NCBI GenBank assembly: GCA_029936425.1
Contig: JAPYSU010000002.1
Span: 1 to 64,000, forward strand
Source of the DNA: Litorimonas sp.
GTDB lineage: Bacteria; Pseudomonadota; Alphaproteobacteria; Caulobacterales; Maricaulaceae
Length of the DNA: 64,000 nucleotides
Reading direction: 5' to 3'
In this document: piece by piece, positions 52,251 through 61,691 of the stretch
How the letters are laid out: each line of letters starts with the position of its first letter
Numbering within the stretch: the first letter of the stretch is position 1
Program-made: the position numbers and the translations under genes
The notes under the pieces: model-generated
The model's input: only the letters and a program-made list of their open reading frames with translations
What the model was told of the DNA's origin: nothing
Databases searched by the model: none

Positions 52251-55200
52251 TTAGAATGTAAAGCTACCAACGATTGAAACGCGGCGGTCATTTTCGAAAC
52301 GTGACCGAAGGAAACGATCGCCTTCAGGATTAATCTGGCTCGTTGTTTCCGTCACTTCCGACAGAAGGTTCACGCCCTGAACACCTAGCTGGAAATTATC
52401 CGTAAACTGATATTTGAACGAGGCATCAACCTGACCTGTGCTTTCGTTATAAATCGGCAAGCGAGAAATAACATCAAGCGTCGTCAAGAGGAAGTCTGAC
52501 CGCCAGTTATAGGCAATACGCGCCTCGACTTTGTCACTTTCATAAAGACCTACGATGTTGAAAGTATGTTCAGAGAGGTTTTCCAAATCATCTGGCACAA
52601 AGGCGTCCGCAAAATCCTGCTGCCCGGATGCCCGATTTATATCGGCTGCCGAGTTTGGAATTGAGGATTGGTCAACATAGGTATAGTTGGCCTGAAGACC
52701 TAGACCGCTGAATATCCCCGGCAGGAAGTCATAGAATTGCTGATACGCCAGCTCGAATCCTTTGACTTTACCATCGCCGCCATTTTGCGGGCCATTATAA
52801 CTGGCGCCGGCAATAACTGGCCCCCCAATGGAACTCCCCGGGGCGTCCGCGACAATGATGATATTTTCGATGTCTTTATAGAACGCGCTTGCTGTAAAGG
52901 ACCCCACATCATTGAAATAATATTCAAGTGATGCATCAAGGTTATTAGAGAGCGTTGGCTCCAGCCCTGGGTTACCACCGGATACCGTATAACGATTAAA
53001 AGAAACCAAGGGACTGAAAGTCGCTGGATCTGTCCCTGGAGGCGGGCTTTGCACATTAAATTCGCCAGCCGTGTTCCGGAAGGCTCTCAATTGCCCAACA
53101 GACGGACGGCTTAGTCCACGGGCTGCAGCCAATCGAAGTATCAAATTATCCGTCAGGCCAAATTTGACGTTGAAAGACGGCAGAATATCCGTCCGGTCAA
53201 CTTCAGCGGTGACTTCCGTGGAAGGCTGCTGCAAGACAGCACAGGCTTCCGCGGCTTCTGGGGTAAATCGGTTATTTGCTTGTGAACAAACACCGTTTGG
53301 CTGGAACTGCGCCGCCCCCGTCGTTTCAAGCTTTGTCTCAACAATACGGACGCCATAATTACCATCAATGGAGATTCCACCTAGGCTAGCAACAGAGTCA
53401 TCACCAAAGTCAACGCGTGCGTAAATAGCATGTGTTGTTTCAATAGCATCCGTAATTTCAGCTGGAGTAAAGCGATCGTCACCTTCTACAAAAATCAAAT
53501 TACCGGATGCGTCACGCCCTCCAAACCCCCGCAAATGATTTTGAGCTCCAGGAAAATTCGAATTTCCTTGTGTAAAGTCAACAAAAGAGCGGTAGTCGCG
53601 GAGAAGATCCGTCGAAATGAACAGAAACTCGTTATTGCCCTGTAAGACATCTCCACGGCGGAAGTTATCAAAGGTAAAGCTTTCAGTATTTCCACTCACT
53701 TCAGAGAAATCAACTTCACCACCCGCCCAAGCTTCTGAGAGATTGCCCCAGTTGTAGTTAGACCATTTTGTCAATTGATCACGCTCGGCAAAACGATAAC
53801 CGGCACGAATACTTTTAAAGAATCCATCCGTATCAAAATCATATTGAACATCGCCGCGTAGTGCTAACTCATCCCCTTCGGAGTCTTCAAAGTGATCCAT
53901 GGCCGCACGCCAATAAGTACTAGCTGGGTCTGTCAGACTGTTAAACTGACTGCCTGGACGTAAAACATATTCCAATGTCGGGTCGGGATAACCGCTCTGG
54001 TTAATGCCTGCGCCATTGAGATTTACAACCTGATCTACCGTTTGAGCTGCAAACCCGGAAATGTCTGAATTTTCCGTAGTTGCTTTTACATATTGTGCAT
54101 CAAAATTGAATTTGAGACGATCTGTGGGTGAGTATTTCAAGTTGAAACTTAAATCATTTGTGACTGATTTGGTATCAGAAACACGTGAGAATTGAGTCAT
54201 CCGGATACCAGGACGTCCGTACCAACCTGCCGCATCAGAGGTAATGATTCCGCTTTGAAACAGGCTATCGCCCGCAACCTGGACGCCACACGCATCCCGG
54301 TTTTGACAAACTGTTGTTGGGCTTCCCAAAGGAGAGGCCGTAAAATCACCACGATTGAAAAAGCCGGCACGTTCACCCGGATCTTCTTCTGATTGGATCG
54401 CATGTTCCGTCCAGGCGTTCGTTGTTTCGGAACGGATGAATTCGGCCGTGGCCAAGGTCTTTCCGTCATTAGATTCCCACTGACCGGCTATTGTTGTGCC
54501 GATGCGATCCCGATCAAAATCTTGCGTCCGAATATTAACACCTGAAGGAGCCAGAAGGTTATTTGTCGCTGATGGATCGCCTGGTCCAGTAAATGTTGGG
54601 TTATAAGGATACAACCCGCCAAACTGGACGCCATCGGAGCGGGATTTCAGATTTGAGTAAGACCCGGACGCCAACAAACCGAACTCACCTGCATTGGTAT
54701 CCCAGCGTTTGGTGAACAAGCCGGAAACTGACGGCGAAAACTCTTCCGCCAAATCTGTGTAGGTGCCGTCTACCGTTGCGGCGAATGTATCTTCCGAACG
54801 GTCAAAGGGCTTGAGTGTTTTCAGGTTTACAACACCGGAAATGCCGCCTTCGATCATGTCAGCCGTCTGGTTTTTGAAAACATCCACGCCGCCAACCAAT
54901 TCCGGCGGTACGTCCTGAAAGCCTAGGGCGCGCCCGTTATTGGCTGTGAAGGCATCACGTCCATTAAATTCTGAGCGTACATAAGAGAGACCACGAATAA
55001 CGACGCCTGACCCTTCGACTGAGAAGTGATCCGGATCATCACCGGCCGCGAAGCGCGAAATTGAAACCCCCGGAACCCGCTGAATGGCTTCCAGAACCGA
55101 ACGATCTGGCAGAGCGCCAATGTCCGACGCCGTAATGGAGTCGACAAATGTATCGGCGTTCCGCTTGATGTCCTGAGCATTCTGAAGGGACTGACGAATG

Positions 55201-55367
55201 CCGGTTGCCACGATCTCGTCGACATCATCCTCTTCCTCAATGCCTGAATCCTGTGCAAATGCGGTTGTTGACATCATGGCCGCGACCAAAACAGCAGCAG
55301 AGCCGCCGCGAAGCATGCGGCGCATCATTGCGGAGTGGTCAAGATTGGTTTTCGGTTCTAATTTCAC
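52251..55367 (-). CDS. TonB-dependent outer-membrane receptor
   Basis: A 1038-aa receptor starting at GTG 55367, with AAGGGG 6 nt upstream; an ORF start at 55427 lacks this. A signal peptide ends at AFAQ. The plug has EIVATGIRQSLQNA, ALPDRSVLEAIQRVPGV and VVIRGL; the barrel ends with the aromatic SIVGSFTF. Receptors of this size next to tryptophan-halogenase-like genes belong to the Caulobacter/Xanthomonas carbohydrate-uptake group. I infer import of glucan oligosaccharides released near the GH3 enzyme. An operator like that of zwf lies upstream. Confidence 0.93.
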   Translation of the reverse strand: MKLEPKTNLDHSAMMRRMLRGGSAAVLVAAMMSTTAFAQDSGIEEEDDVDEIVATGIRQSLQNAQDIKRNADTFVDSITASDIGALPDRSVLEAIQRVPGVSISRFAAGDDPDHFSVEGSGVVIRGLSYVRSEFNGRDAFTANNGRALGFQDVPPELVGGVDVFKNQTADMIEGGISGVVNLKTLKPFDRSEDTFAATVDGTYTDLAEEFSPSVSGLFTKRWDTNAGEFGLLASGSYSNLKSRSDGVQFGGLYPYNPTFTGPGDPSATNNLLAPSGVNIRTQDFDRDRIGTTIAGQWESNDGKTLATAEFIRSETTNAWTEHAIQSEEDPGERAGFFNRGDFTASPLGSPTTVCQNRDACGVQVAGDSLFQSGIITSDAAGWYGRPGIRMTQFSRVSDTKSVTNDLSFNLKYSPTDRLKFNFDAQYVKATTENSDISGFAAQTVDQVVNLNGAGINQSGYPDPTLEYVLRPGSQFNSLTDPASTYWRAAMDHFEDSEGDELALRGDVQYDFDTDGFFKSIRAGYRFAERDQLTKWSNYNWGNLSEAWAGGEVDFSEVSGNTESFTFDNFRRGDVLQGNNEFLFISTDLLRDYRSFVDFTQGNSNFPGAQNHLRGFGGRDASGNLIFVEGDDRFTPAEITDAIETTHAIYARVDFGDDSVASLGGISIDGNYGVRIVETKLETTGAAQFQPNGVCSQANNRFTPEAAEACAVLQQPSTEVTAEVDRTDILPSFNVKFGLTDNLILRLAAARGLSRPSVGQLRAFRNTAGEFNVQSPPPGTDPATFSPLVSFNRYTVSGGNPGLEPTLSNNLDASLEYYFNDVGSFTASAFYKDIENIIIVADAPGSSIGGPVIAGASYNGPQNGGDGKVKGFELAYQQFYDFLPGIFSGLGLQANYTYVDQSSIPNSAADINRASGQQDFADAFVPDDLENLSEHTFNIVGLYESDKVEARIAYNWRSDFLLTTLDVISRLPIYNESTGQVDASFKYQFTDNFQLGVQGVNLLSEVTETTSQINPEGDRFLRSRFENDRRVSIVGSFTF

Positions 55368-55437
55368 TTTAATCCCCTTGAGTATGGTGAGGAGTCGTTG
55401 GCCGACTCTTAGAATTGCCCCTATCAAGAACCAAAAG

Positions 55438-55451
55438 TGACAGCGTTGTCA
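55438..55451. promoter_or_regulatory. LacI-type operator between receptor and halogenases
   Basis: TGACAGCGTTGTCA differs by one base from the zwf operator TGACAGCGCTGTCA and is a 14-bp inverted repeat with one mismatch. It lies 71 bp upstream of the receptor start and 167 bp upstream of the first halogenase gene, and its edge again supplies TTGACA on the minus strand. Confidence 0.7.
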
Positions 55452-55617
55452 ATTCAAATCTTTAAAAGACTCACAAAAAGGTCAAACTGTTGTGAAAATG
55501 TCACAATGGTCCCAATTTTTACGCATTTTAGCGCTTAAAATTGGCAATTTCGCTCTTGTCGACTTCAGGTCTCTCTGACATTTAAGATCAAAAGCGCCAG
55601 AAAGCGCATGGGGATAA

Positions 55618-57156
55618 ATGATGCCGACCAACCCGGAATCAATAAAAATCGATGACAAACCCGCCGTTAAAAAAGTGGTTATTGTCGGTGGCGGCACAGC
55701 CGGGTGGATGAGCGCAGCAGGCCTATGTTCCGTTCTGGCCCCACTGGGTCTTGAGATTATTCTCGTTGAGTCAGAAGCTATTGGAACGGTCGGCGTCGGT
55801 GAAGCCACCCTTCCCCACATCCGATTTTTCAATCAGAAACTGGGCATTGATGAAAACGAGCTGATGAAAGCGACCAAGGCCACCTACAAACTTGGGATTG
55901 AGTTTAAGAATTGGGGAAAAATCGGAGACAGTTATATCCATCCGTTTGGCGATTTCGGATTTCCAATTAACCGAACCGGATTTCATCACTATATCAGCCG
56001 GGCCCATAAAATGGGTTTGCCGTCCCATCTAGATCAGTATTCGGTTCCGGTTATGGCCGCCCGAAAAGCCAAATTTCAAACGCCGCACCCTGATTCCGAA
56101 AATGTTCTTTCGACTTTTGGCTATGCCTATCAGTTTGATGCTGGACTTTATGCCGCTTACCTACGTGAGTTTTGCGAGAAACGCGGCGTTACCAGAGTGG
56201 AAGGCCGGATAAATAAAGTTACACAGAATAACGAAAACGGGGAGATAGAGGCCGTCACTTTAGAATCTGGCGAAACACTCAGCGGAGATTTTTTTATAGA
56301 CTGTTCCGGCTTTCGCGGGCTTCTTATTTCTCAAACCTTGGATATTCCCTACAGAGACTGGACCAATCACCTGCCCTGCGACCGCGCTGTAACGGCGGCC
56401 TGCGAAGCGGTGGGCCCGGAACTTCCCTATACAAAAGCCACCGCAAAATCTTCCGGCTGGCAATGGCGGATCCCACTTCAGCATCGGATTGGAAATGGAT
56501 ACGTCTATTGCAGTGAGTTTATCAACGATGACGAGGCGGAAAGCTCCATGCTCTCGGATTTGGAAGGGTCGCAATTGAGCGCGCCAAAACGCTTACGTTT
56601 CACCACAGGTCAGCGCCAAAAAAGCTGGGTCAAGAATTGTGTCGCAATCGGACTGTCCGGCGGCTTTTTGGAGCCACTGGAATCGACCGGCATTTATCTC
56701 ATTCAGGAAGCCATTACTAATTTAATCGAAATGTTTCCGACGCAAACAAGTTACGAAGTCGACCGCGAGGAATATAACCGCCTCATGGATATCGAGTTTG
56801 AACGCGTCAGAGACTTTCTTCTATTGCACTATGTTGCAACCACTCGGAATGACAGCCCATTTTGGCGATATTTAACATCCATGAAATTGCCCGAGAGCCT
56901 GAAACATAAAATGGATCTGTTCAAATCAACCGGCCGCGTTGTCAGTTATGAAACCGGCGCGTTCAAAGACCCAAGTTGGTTGGCTGTTTATTATGGTCAG
57001 AATATTGTCCCGGCCCATGTGGACCCGCTTAGCCTTCACATGCCAGACTCGGTCTTATCCGGACAGCTGGACTCCGTAAGCCAAACTATCTCACAAGCCG
57101 TCCAATCAATGTTGAGCCATAAAGACTATATTGACGCCCATTGCCGCGCATTATGA
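55618..57156 (+). CDS. Tryptophan-halogenase-family flavoprotein 1
   Basis: A 512-aa FADH2-dependent halogenase-like protein. FAD site IVGGGTAGWM; catalytic Lys in YKLGIEFKNW (as in PrnA Lys79); the WxWxIP signature in SGWQWRIPLQHR; and Glu in GGFLEPLEST. All residues needed for halogenation are present. Whether tryptophan, another aromatic or a glycan-linked substrate is halogenated is unknown; related genes accompany carbohydrate TonB receptors. First of four. Confidence 0.9.
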   Translation: MMPTNPESIKIDDKPAVKKVVIVGGGTAGWMSAAGLCSVLAPLGLEIILVESEAIGTVGVGEATLPHIRFFNQKLGIDENELMKATKATYKLGIEFKNWGKIGDSYIHPFGDFGFPINRTGFHHYISRAHKMGLPSHLDQYSVPVMAARKAKFQTPHPDSENVLSTFGYAYQFDAGLYAAYLREFCEKRGVTRVEGRINKVTQNNENGEIEAVTLESGETLSGDFFIDCSGFRGLLISQTLDIPYRDWTNHLPCDRAVTAACEAVGPELPYTKATAKSSGWQWRIPLQHRIGNGYVYCSEFINDDEAESSMLSDLEGSQLSAPKRLRFTTGQRQKSWVKNCVAIGLSGGFLEPLESTGIYLIQEAITNLIEMFPTQTSYEVDREEYNRLMDIEFERVRDFLLLHYVATTRNDSPFWRYLTSMKLPESLKHKMDLFKSTGRVVSYETGAFKDPSWLAVYYGQNIVPAHVDPLSLHMPDSVLSGQLDSVSQTISQAVQSMLSHKDYIDAHCRAL

Positions 57157-58481
57157 CATCTCGTCGAAACATAATTATCAAAGGGAATGGATTACCTGCC
57201 GCCATGGTCGCGGCCTATCTGGGACGAATGCTGCCGCCAGAATTCTATCAACTCTGCTGTTACGGCCAGGCAAAGTCTTTCAAATCTGAAGCTCATTTAG
57301 CCTTGTGTCATTCTGATCTTCGCGAATTTAATCGCCTCCTCAAGATTAAAGAAGTCGATTTCATACGTCATTGCGACGGCGTTTTTTCTGTTGGAGACCG
57401 GGTGTCGGACGAAAAAGGCCGTGACTACATCAATACATATTGCCCTTATGGTTTGTCGATTAACGGCGTGAGTTTTATGGCCGCATTGCAAAAGTCAGGC
57501 GCTTCGGGACAGCTTTCTGATTGGGAGGATTGCAATCTCGCGGCTAAAATGGCGAGAACAGGAAAGTTTCTTCCTCCCGACCCTCAAGGCCGCCCGATTA
57601 TCGGGGATTATAGCTATGGCTATCAAATAAATCCGGTCAAATATCGCGAACTTTTACTGAAACAGGCCGAAGCTTTCGGAGTTTCCGTTAGCCCTTTATC
57701 AGACTTCTCTCAAAATCAGGCAGACAAGGCTTTCTTGATTATCGAATGTGATACTCCCGATTTCAATGGCGGCCTAATCGAAACAAAAGACAAGCAGAGG
57801 CTCAATCACGTTCACCACCAAGTTTCAGAAGATGTCGTAAAAACCATATTCAATACACAAAACATGAAATATGAAATGTCGATATCTTCTAGTGACTACA
57901 GATCTGCGGAAAAACAAATTCAAGGCAATCTATGGGAAGAAAACATTTTGTTTCTATCAAAAATACCCGATTTACTTTCTTTTTTGGGGGATGCCACGCG
58001 CCTCATTCAAATTTCGGTTGAGCGCTTCATGAATCTTTTCCCCTCAGGGAAGAGCATGGACGCAGAGCGTGAAGAATATAACTCGGCCATGAGGAGAATT
58101 TTTTCCCGCTTTTCGGACTTCCAATCCATACTACTCGCGTCTTCAGGCTTTAAGGGGCAGTCATCAGAAGGGTTGTCTGACGACGCCCAGTTCAAACTCA
58201 AATTATTCTCCGCCCGCGGGCGACTATCTGTTCTGGACGATGACACACTTTTTCAGGATCATTGGGTTTCCATGCTTTTGGGACAGGGCTATTGGCCGAA
58301 GGGACTGAATTTAATGTCGAAAAGCCTGCCCGACAGCGAAATTCAAGCCTTCCGAGACAATTACAAACAAGTGGTTGAAAAAGCGCTCTCGCAAATGCCG
58401 GAGACGTCGGCTTTTATTCGGAGGACCTGCCTCGCCTCCGAAAGCTCGGGACACGAAGAGAGCTCATCTAATGCCTGCTGA
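57153..58481 (+). CDS. Degenerate tryptophan-halogenase homologue 2
   Basis: A 442-aa protein starting at ATG 57153, overlapping gene 1 by ATGA. It aligns with its neighbours along its length (KGNGLPAAMVAAYLGRML; late LFSARGRLSVLDDDTLFQDHWVSMLLGQ) but has lost the catalytic Lys (FSVGDR replaces YKLGIEF), the WxWxIP motif and the EPLES motif (LGDAT instead). Nothing is frameshifted, and the position in the operon is kept, so it is an intact pseudoenzyme. A partner or regulatory role for the active halogenases is inferred. Confidence 0.8.
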   Translation: MTSRRNIIIKGNGLPAAMVAAYLGRMLPPEFYQLCCYGQAKSFKSEAHLALCHSDLREFNRLLKIKEVDFIRHCDGVFSVGDRVSDEKGRDYINTYCPYGLSINGVSFMAALQKSGASGQLSDWEDCNLAAKMARTGKFLPPDPQGRPIIGDYSYGYQINPVKYRELLLKQAEAFGVSVSPLSDFSQNQADKAFLIIECDTPDFNGGLIETKDKQRLNHVHHQVSEDVVKTIFNTQNMKYEMSISSSDYRSAEKQIQGNLWEENILFLSKIPDLLSFLGDATRLIQISVERFMNLFPSGKSMDAEREEYNSAMRRIFSRFSDFQSILLASSGFKGQSSEGLSDDAQFKLKLFSARGRLSVLDDDTLFQDHWVSMLLGQGYWPKGLNLMSKSLPDSEIQAFRDNYKQVVEKALSQMPETSAFIRRTCLASESSGHEESSSNAC

Positions 58482-59988
58482 CACTTCTATAAAGTCGATC
58501 GTTATTGCTGGGGGCGGTACAGCAGGCTGGATGGCGGCTGCGGCCCTGTCACGCATGCTGGACACATCCCGGGTCACAATTACACTGGTTGAGTCCGAAA
58601 CTATCGGCACGGTCGGCGTCGGAGAAGCGACAATTCCTAACATTGCAACCTTTAACAAAATGCTCGGCATTGACGAACGGGACTTCATGGCCGCCACTCA
58701 GGCGACAATAAAATATGGCATCGAATTTGTTGGATGGTCAGAAGAAAGCGAGCGTTACTTCCATCCCTTTGGTACGCATGGACGGGATATGATGGGGATG
58801 TCTTTTCACCAGTTCTGGCTTAAAATGCACGCTCTCGGCAAAGCAGACAGAATTGAGACCTACTGCGCGACGGCCATGGCGGCAAAACATGGCAAAGCCT
58901 GCCTGCCTTCCCGCGATCCAAAGTCTCTGATGTCAACTTTATCTCATGCCTATCAATTTGATGCGGGGCTTTACGCGGCTTATTTGCGAAAATTTTCTGA
59001 ACGGAACGGCGCCGTGCGAGTCGAAGGCAAAATCACGGATGTTGATGTAGATTCGGAAAGCGGATTTATAAAGACACTTCTTCTAGATAGCGGTGAGGCC
59101 TTGAGCGGTGACTTTTTTATTGACTGCACCGGGTTTCGGGCCCTGTTGTCAGAAAAGGTCATGGAAACGCCTTTTAAAGACTGGTCGCATTGGCTGCCGT
59201 GTGACAGCGCCTTAGCTGTCGGGAGCGAGAAACACTCCAACACGCCGCCTTATACCCGGGCAACAGCCCGGCAGGCGGGATGGCAATGGCAAATTCCTTT
59301 GCAACACCGCACAGGCAACGGCCATGTTTATTGTTCCAGCTATATGTCGGATGAAGAGGCGGAAACAACCCTTCTCAACACGCTTGAGACTCCACCTCTA
59401 AGCTCCCCTAAACAGCTCCGATTTACGACAGGCCAGCGCGAGAAAATGTGGACAAAAAACTGTTTGGCGCTCGGTCTCTCTGGCGGGTTTTTGGAACCGC
59501 TTGAATCCACGTCTATTTATCTGATCCAGGCCGGCATCAGCAGGCTTTTGGCTCTCTTTCCTGACACTCGCTTTAATTCGACAGAAATTGACGAATATAA
59601 CCGCCTGATGGACCTCGAATTTGAGCAGGTTCGCGACTTCCTGATTTTACATTATGTCGCAAATGAACGTCACGGCCAGCCCTTTTGGGACTATGTTCGT
59701 AACATGCCGATCCCAGATAGCCTGACCCGCAAGATTGAATTATTCAAAGGTTCCGGGCGATTTTTCCGCTATGAAGGAGATCTATTTACGGAGACGAGCT
59801 GGGTTGCTGTTTTCCTGGGCCAAAATATCCTACCCGAGCGTTATAATGCGGTTGTAGATGGTCTGTCTGAAGAGGATATCAATGCTGGACTAACCTCAAT
59901 CAAGTCAGAACTGGCCCGAGATATACCGCATATGCCATCGCATGAAGAATTCCTATCACGCTATTGTCCCGCAGAAGTGGGGCTTTAG
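58471..59988 (+). CDS. Tryptophan-halogenase-family flavoprotein 3
   Basis: A 505-aa protein from ATG 58471 (overlap of 11 bp with gene 2). FAD site IAGGGTAGWM, Lys in IKYGIEFVGW, GWQWQIPLQHR and GGFLEPLESTS are intact, so it should be active. It diverges from copies 1 and 4 in the substrate loop (FHPFGTHGRDMMGMS), which may mean a different substrate. Confidence 0.9.
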   Translation: MPADTSIKSIVIAGGGTAGWMAAAALSRMLDTSRVTITLVESETIGTVGVGEATIPNIATFNKMLGIDERDFMAATQATIKYGIEFVGWSEESERYFHPFGTHGRDMMGMSFHQFWLKMHALGKADRIETYCATAMAAKHGKACLPSRDPKSLMSTLSHAYQFDAGLYAAYLRKFSERNGAVRVEGKITDVDVDSESGFIKTLLLDSGEALSGDFFIDCTGFRALLSEKVMETPFKDWSHWLPCDSALAVGSEKHSNTPPYTRATARQAGWQWQIPLQHRTGNGHVYCSSYMSDEEAETTLLNTLETPPLSSPKQLRFTTGQREKMWTKNCLALGLSGGFLEPLESTSIYLIQAGISRLLALFPDTRFNSTEIDEYNRLMDLEFEQVRDFLILHYVANERHGQPFWDYVRNMPIPDSLTRKIELFKGSGRFFRYEGDLFTETSWVAVFLGQNILPERYNAVVDGLSEEDINAGLTSIKSELARDIPHMPSHEEFLSRYCPAEVGL

Positions 59989-59997
59989 GAGCAAAAT

Positions 59998-61575
59998 ATG
60001 AGTGATAATCAAATAGAAAACATTGTCATTGTGGGCGGCGGAACGGCCGGATGGATGGCGGCTTCTGCCTTGTCCACCATAATGGGACGGGCAAATGTAA
60101 ACGTCACCCTAGTCGAGTCCGAAGCTATCGGAACAATCGGTGTCGGTGAAGCCACAATTCCTCAAATAGCACTTTTCAATGAACTTTTGGGCCTTGATGA
60201 GAACGAGTTCATGAAACGCACCCAAGCAACCTTCAAGCTTGGCATAGAATTTGTTGATTGGGGCCGAAAAGGCGAAAGCTATATTCACCCCTTCGGTGGA
60301 TATGGGCTCGATATGGAAGGCGTCCACTTCCATCATTTCTGGCTGAAAGCGCTAAAGAAAAATTCAGACATTCCCGATTTATCTGACTTTAATCTACAGG
60401 CCATGGCCGCCCGGCAAAACAAGTTTACACGTCCTTTGGATGTCGCCCGCTCCCCTCTCTCAAAGATCCATTACGCCTTTCAATTCGATGCCGGACTCTA
60501 CGCGAAATTTTTACGAGAAGTTGCAGAAAAAGCCGGGACAAAACGCATTGAGGGACGGGTCACGTCAATAGAACAAGCGCCAGACAGCGGCCATATACAG
60601 TCTGTCACCCTTCAAAGCGGCCAAACCCTACAGGGCGATTTCTTCATAGACTGCACGGGCTTCATAGGTCTTTTGATAGAAAAAACGCTCAAAGCCGGAT
60701 ATGAAGACTGGTCCAAATGGCTCCCGGTTAATCGCGCCGTAGCGTGTGCTTGCGAGCAGATGGACGATCCTATCCCTTACACTCGGGCCACAGCAAAAGA
60801 AGCGGGTTGGCAGTGGCGCATCCCTTTGCAGCATCGGTTGGGGAACGGATATGTCTATTGCGATAAGTTTTTATCCGCAGAAGATGCGGAAGCCGAATTG
60901 ATGGACAGCCTTGAAGGGGAGCCATTGGCAGATCCCAAGCACTTACATTTCGTGACCGGGCATCGGAAAAAGTTTTGGGAGAAGAACTGTTTGTCTCTTG
61001 GACTTGCCGCCGGTTTCATGGAGCCCCTGGAGTCCACATCAATTCATTTAATCCAAACGGGGCTCTCTCGTTTGATGGCACAGTTTCCGGATAAGGCATT
61101 TAATCAAAAAGATATTGATTACTATAATCTTCGGACGCGGCAGGAATATGAACGGGTGCGGGATTTTCTTGTCCTTCATTACAAAGCCACGACTCGTAAA
61201 GACAGTCAGTTTTGGCAGCATATTCAGAAAATGCCCCTGCCCGACAAACTTAAGCAAAAAATGGAAATATTCGAAGAAAACGGCCGGATTTTCCGCGAGG
61301 ATCTTGAGCTTTTCAACGAAACGAGTTGGCTCGCTGTGATGCATGGCCAGGGATTAAAGCCCAAGAGTTATCATCCCGTCGTGAATGTTCTTTCTGAAGA
61401 CGAAATTGTCAGCCGATTGAAAGAGATACATAAATCAGTCGTCAACTCGGCAGATTATATGCCAAGCCATATAGACTATATCCAGGAAAATTGTGAAGCG
61501 AATAAAGAAAATCTCTCGGCGAAAGCCCGCGAGAGACACGCATCGAAAACGCGGCGCGTTAATCTTGGGAACTAA
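59998..61575 (+). CDS. Tryptophan-halogenase-family flavoprotein 4
   Basis: A 525-aa protein, 9 bp after gene 3, with GAGCAAA upstream. FAD site IVGGGTAGWM, Lys in FKLGIEFVDW, GWQWRIPLQHR and GFMEPLESTS (Phe/Met change in the third motif only) remain. A basic C-terminal tail of about 25 residues (AKARERHASKTRR) is unique to this copy. It ends at a possible small gene on the other strand. Confidence 0.9.
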   Translation: MSDNQIENIVIVGGGTAGWMAASALSTIMGRANVNVTLVESEAIGTIGVGEATIPQIALFNELLGLDENEFMKRTQATFKLGIEFVDWGRKGESYIHPFGGYGLDMEGVHFHHFWLKALKKNSDIPDLSDFNLQAMAARQNKFTRPLDVARSPLSKIHYAFQFDAGLYAKFLREVAEKAGTKRIEGRVTSIEQAPDSGHIQSVTLQSGQTLQGDFFIDCTGFIGLLIEKTLKAGYEDWSKWLPVNRAVACACEQMDDPIPYTRATAKEAGWQWRIPLQHRLGNGYVYCDKFLSAEDAEAELMDSLEGEPLADPKHLHFVTGHRKKFWEKNCLSLGLAAGFMEPLESTSIHLIQTGLSRLMAQFPDKAFNQKDIDYYNLRTRQEYERVRDFLVLHYKATTRKDSQFWQHIQKMPLPDKLKQKMEIFEENGRIFREDLELFNETSWLAVMHGQGLKPKSYHPVVNVLSEDEIVSRLKEIHKSVVNSADYMPSHIDYIQENCEANKENLSAKARERHASKTRRVNLGN

Positions 61576-61643
61576 AGCCCAAGAAGAATTGCCATCAGAG
61601 CGACAATTATAGCAAGCAGAATATTTTTCAGAACTTCAATCAT
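61572..61643 (-). CDS. Possible 23-aa membrane peptide
   Basis: A 24-codon ORF with an excellent GGAGG 4 nt before its ATG. It encodes a start Met, Glu and Lys then one helix of Leu/Ile/Val/Ala ending in Gly-Leu. It lies 48 bp after the esterase stop on the same strand, as a possible operon end. I do not recognise a family; it is too short to prove by eye. Confidence 0.45.
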   Translation of the reverse strand: MIEVLKNILLAIIVALMAILLGL

Positions 61644-61691
61644 GTATCCTCCCTTTCACAGGCTCTTATAAACAAGGTAATCTCAAATTTG

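Noticed and set aside
57153..58481. Pseudogene in the halogenase operon
   Set aside because: The frame is intact over 442 codons with coupled start and stop; catalytic residues are lost but the gene is not broken.
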